Shown: in pieces, positions 61,801-64,000 of the stretch | Position numbering within the stretch: the stretch's first letter is position 1 | Layout: the number at the start of each line of letters is the position of its first letter | Made by a program: the position numbers and the translations under genes | From: Pseudovibrio sp947494035 | GTDB lineage: Bacteria > Pseudomonadota > Alphaproteobacteria > Rhizobiales > Stappiaceae | Assembly (NCBI GenBank): GCA_947494035.1 | Contig: CANLTN010000002.1 | Coordinates: 186,001 to 250,000 of the forward strand | Direction of reading: 5' to 3' | Length of the DNA stretch: 64,000 nt | Notes under the pieces: generated by a model | Seen by the model: the letters and a program-made list of their open reading frames with translations, nothing else | Database searches by the model: none | Told to the model about the DNA's origin: nothing

Positions 61801-62018
61801 TTCACTAATGTTACTTTATAACGTCGCGTTTTTTGGAGTGCAACGGCCTTTCTTCGACTTATTCAGATTTTGTAGAACGCTAATTGCCGGAAATAGTATC
61901 GCTTTAATTTCAGTACGTTATATGGGACATTGCCTTATTACCTGTTAGTTTTGCCTGATCTTGCTGCCAAATTGACAAGAGAGCTGTTATATTGCCCAAA
62001 AGTTTATAAGGATATTTT

Positions 62019-62498
62019 ATGGCCGAGATTAAGGATGAGCTGGACCGCAAGCTGATTGCGATCTTGCAGGGCAACGCCCGCGAACCGGTGTCTTCGATTG
62101 CACGGCGTCTGGACGTGGCCCGTTCTACGGTTCAGGAACGCATTGCCCGTCTTGAGCGTAAAGGCATCATCATCGGCTATACCGCTATTCTTGGAGACGA
62201 TCAGGACCAGAAGCGCGTTCAGGCCCTGGTGATGCTCTCTGTGGCGCAGCAGCGCTCGCGCGAGCTGATTGCGCAACTGGAGACCTACCCGGAAATCCGC
62301 AGCTGCCTGACAATCTCCGGCGAGTTTGACCTGTGCCTGATCGTGGAGCCTGACCGCCTGGAAGAGCTGGATGCCGTGCTGGACGAGATTGCCGCCATTC
62401 CAGGTGTTGAACGCACGCGCTCTTCTATTGTGCTTACAAAGAAGTTTGAGCGCCAGCGGCCTTTCATGCCGCAGAACGTCTATAGCCTTGAGAAATAG
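62019..62498 (+). CDS. Lrp/AsnC-family transcriptional regulator
   Basis: A 159-residue regulator. The HTH (LDRKLIAILQGNAREPVSSIARRLDVARSTVQERIARLERKG) and the RAM domain (ISGEFDLCLIVEPDRLEELDAVLDEIAAIPGVE) are intact. It is followed 245 bp downstream by a saccharopine-dehydrogenase-like gene, a pairing seen in amino acid catabolism, and probably regulates it in response to lysine or a related amino acid (inference). The ATG at 62019 is used. Confidence 0.92.
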   Translation: MAEIKDELDRKLIAILQGNAREPVSSIARRLDVARSTVQERIARLERKGIIIGYTAILGDDQDQKRVQALVMLSVAQQRSRELIAQLETYPEIRSCLTISGEFDLCLIVEPDRLEELDAVLDEIAAIPGVERTRSSIVLTKKFERQRPFMPQNVYSLEK

Positions 62499-62742
62499 GA
62501 GCTCTTGCTCCCCCGTATTCTTCGCCAACATGAATTCACTAGAGTCTGACTGCAATTTCTCAGCGGTTCGAATCATATGAAGGCTGCACGCGCAGTCCGT
62601 TATTTTCACTATTTTAAGGTCAATATGACATAATGCCCGTCACACTGACGAGATAAAGCGTCATTTCGGCAAGTTGCCCCGTAAACTCCGGCAGTGTTTT
62701 GAGCTAAACTCTAAGACAGTTGAAACAAGCTTGGAGGGGCTT

Positions 62743-63864
62743 ATGAGCCGACATCATGTTGCTGTTGTGGGTGCAGGTAAGATCGGTGGGATGATCGCTG
62801 CGCTGTTGCAAGGTTCAGGTGATTACCAGATCAAGGTACTGGACCAGAGTGCGGATGCACTGAGCGCGCTGGACGTGCCGCACGTGACCACAGAAGCACT
62901 GGATGTGAGTGATCTGGGAAAGCTCACAGACGCTCTGGAGGGCTGTGATGCGGTTATTTCTGCTGCCCCGTTCTTCCTGACGCCGGTGATTGCGCAGGCC
63001 GCAAAAGATGCAGACTGCCACTACCTTGACCTGACCGAAGATGTGGCCAGCACAGCTGAAGTGGAGAAAATTGCAAAAGGTGCCAATAAGGCGTTTGCTC
63101 CGCAGTGTGGCCTTGCGCCCGGCTTTGTCTCCATTGCCGGATATGATCTTGCAAAGCAGTTTGACAGTCTGGAAGACCTGCATCTGCGCGTGGGTGCCCT
63201 GCCCCGCTACCCAACCAACAAACTCAAATACAATCTGACATGGTCTACGGACGGGTTAATCAACGAGTACTGCAACCCTTGTCTTGCTATTGAAAATGGT
63301 GAGATAACCAAGGTTCCGGCTCTGGCCGGGCTACAGCATTTCTCACTGGACGGCGTTGACTATGAGGCGTTCAACACCTCAGGCGGTTTGGGCTCTTTGT
63401 CCGACACGCTAAAGGGTAAGGTGCAGAGCCTGCGTTATCTTTCCATTCGCTATCCCGGTCACCGGGACATTATGGAGTTGCTGCTGAAGGATCTGGGCTT
63501 CATCAACAAGCGTGAGCTTCTTAAGGAAGTGATGGAAGATTCCATTCCTGTGACCATGCAGGACCGTGTGCTCATTTTCATCACCGCAACGGGCATGAAG
63601 GACGGACGTTTTCAGCAAAAATCCTACTCCCACGTGGTCAATGACCGCGAGATCATGGGCAAGCACTGGAGCGGTATCCAGATCACCACAGCGGCCAGCA
63701 TTTGCGCCACGCTGGATCTGTTGATGGATGGCACGCTGACCGCCAAGGGCTTTGTAAAGCAGGAAAGCATCAGCTTGCAGAACTTCCTCGCCAACCGTTT
63801 TGGCGGGCTTTACAACAATGGCGGTTCTGATGAGCAATCGCCAGGACAACAGATCGCAGCTTAA
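62743..63864 (+). CDS. Saccharopine-dehydrogenase-family protein (lysine dehydrogenase-like)
   Basis: A 373-residue NAD(P)-binding enzyme. The Rossmann motif VVGAGKIGGMIAALLQGSG is at the N-terminus. CHYLDLTEDVAS and PQCGLAPGFVSIAGYDLAKQ belong to the saccharopine reductase/lysine 6-dehydrogenase group. The length suits single-domain lysine 6-dehydrogenase or saccharopine dehydrogenase (glutamate-forming) rather than the bifunctional enzyme. It may open a lysine breakdown route; the next metabolic gene is outside the window. The ATG at 62743 has GGAGGGG upstream. Confidence 0.87.
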   Translation: MSRHHVAVVGAGKIGGMIAALLQGSGDYQIKVLDQSADALSALDVPHVTTEALDVSDLGKLTDALEGCDAVISAAPFFLTPVIAQAAKDADCHYLDLTEDVASTAEVEKIAKGANKAFAPQCGLAPGFVSIAGYDLAKQFDSLEDLHLRVGALPRYPTNKLKYNLTWSTDGLINEYCNPCLAIENGEITKVPALAGLQHFSLDGVDYEAFNTSGGLGSLSDTLKGKVQSLRYLSIRYPGHRDIMELLLKDLGFINKRELLKEVMEDSIPVTMQDRVLIFITATGMKDGRFQQKSYSHVVNDREIMGKHWSGIQITTAASICATLDLLMDGTLTAKGFVKQESISLQNFLANRFGGLYNNGGSDEQSPGQQIAA

Positions 63865-63900
63865 GGCACCTGACCGCTTTCGGATGTGATCGCAGAAAAC

Positions 63901-63936
63901 AAAAAGCGCTGCTTCCTTGCGGGGGCTGCGCTTTTT
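63901..63936. terminator. Bidirectional terminator at the end of the window
   Basis: AAAAAGCGC / GCGCTTTTT arms with one T-T mismatch next to the loop, between the saccharopine-dehydrogenase-like gene and a convergent minus-strand gene. Confidence 0.85.
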
Positions 63937-63958
63937 GCATGACATTCTTTCTTTCGGA

Positions 63959-64000
63959 TTAGTCGTCGCGCAGACGGCCTTTGATCTCATCAGACAGTGG
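63959..64000 (-). CDS. C-terminal end of an unidentified minus-strand gene
   Basis: The last 13 codons and stop of a frame running off the window edge (ending SDEIKGRLRDD). The stop follows a bidirectional terminator, which supports a real gene end. Too short to identify. Confidence 0.45.
   Translation of the reverse strand, partial: PLSDEIKGRLRDD

Noticed and set aside
1..64000. tRNA, rRNA, CRISPR array or intact insertion sequence
   Set aside because: Scanned by eye; no cloverleaf-like tRNA, rRNA segment, regularly spaced repeats or complete transposase found. A dedicated tRNAscan/Infernal run could still find a small RNA.

Overview
The window reads as a chromosomal segment of an alphaproteobacterium, most likely a marine Hyphomicrobiales member of the Stappiaceae such as Pseudovibrio. 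The genus is inference from overall gene likeness. The order motA-fliM-fliN-fliG-flhB with an adjacent FtcR-type regulator is the rhizobial/Brucella flagellar layout, and most protein families have close alphaproteobacterial counterparts. There are no rRNA or tRNA genes, no CRISPR array and no intact mobile element.

Region by region. 1-8.9 kb: flagellar cluster; a tightly overlapping minus-strand operon (motA, fliM, an unnamed coiled-coil gene, fliN, fliG, flhB) diverges from flgF, an unnamed gene and fliI, and the atypical response regulator FtcR meets fliI at a shared perfect-palindrome terminator. 9.6-17.6 kb: UDP-glucose dehydrogenase, then the TamA/TamB envelope-assembly pair. 17.6-26 kb: metabolic genes (a frameshifted LDH2-type dehydrogenase, succinate-semialdehyde dehydrogenase, GNAT and SAM enzymes, a YceI-cytochrome b561-YceI operon, class I fumarase). 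26-36.8 kb: an L,D-transpeptidase, a DUF971 protein, molybdenum cofactor genes moaA, mobA and moeA, an Flp pilin, an EamA permease, ApbC/Mrp, CpdB and a small BLUF photoreceptor-like protein. 37-41.8 kb: a polar amino acid ABC importer with three tandem paralogous binding proteins and two permeases but no ATPase gene. 41.9-52.5 kb: housekeeping and regulatory genes, including a divergent cobT/cobS pair, a histidine kinase and dusA. 52.5-56.2 kb: a decayed island next to dusA, beginning with a broken integrase and ending with an IS66 transposase remnant. 56.3-64 kb: three divergent regulator/target pairs or likely pairs (HxlR/monooxygenase, MarR/EamA, Lrp/saccharopine dehydrogenase-like), an exported repeat protein and ZnuA behind a Zur-like box.

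The most unusual material is non-coding. Each of the three paralogous binding-protein genes has a leader hairpin at a fixed distance from its start codon, with compensatory base changes between copies. Between the second and third copies lies a separate element that can fold as a three-way junction or as an alternative local hairpin. A 13-C homopolymer forms one arm of the terminator behind the first copy. The other notable signal is a fossil of dusA-targeted integration that gene callers would miss because it is broken across frames.
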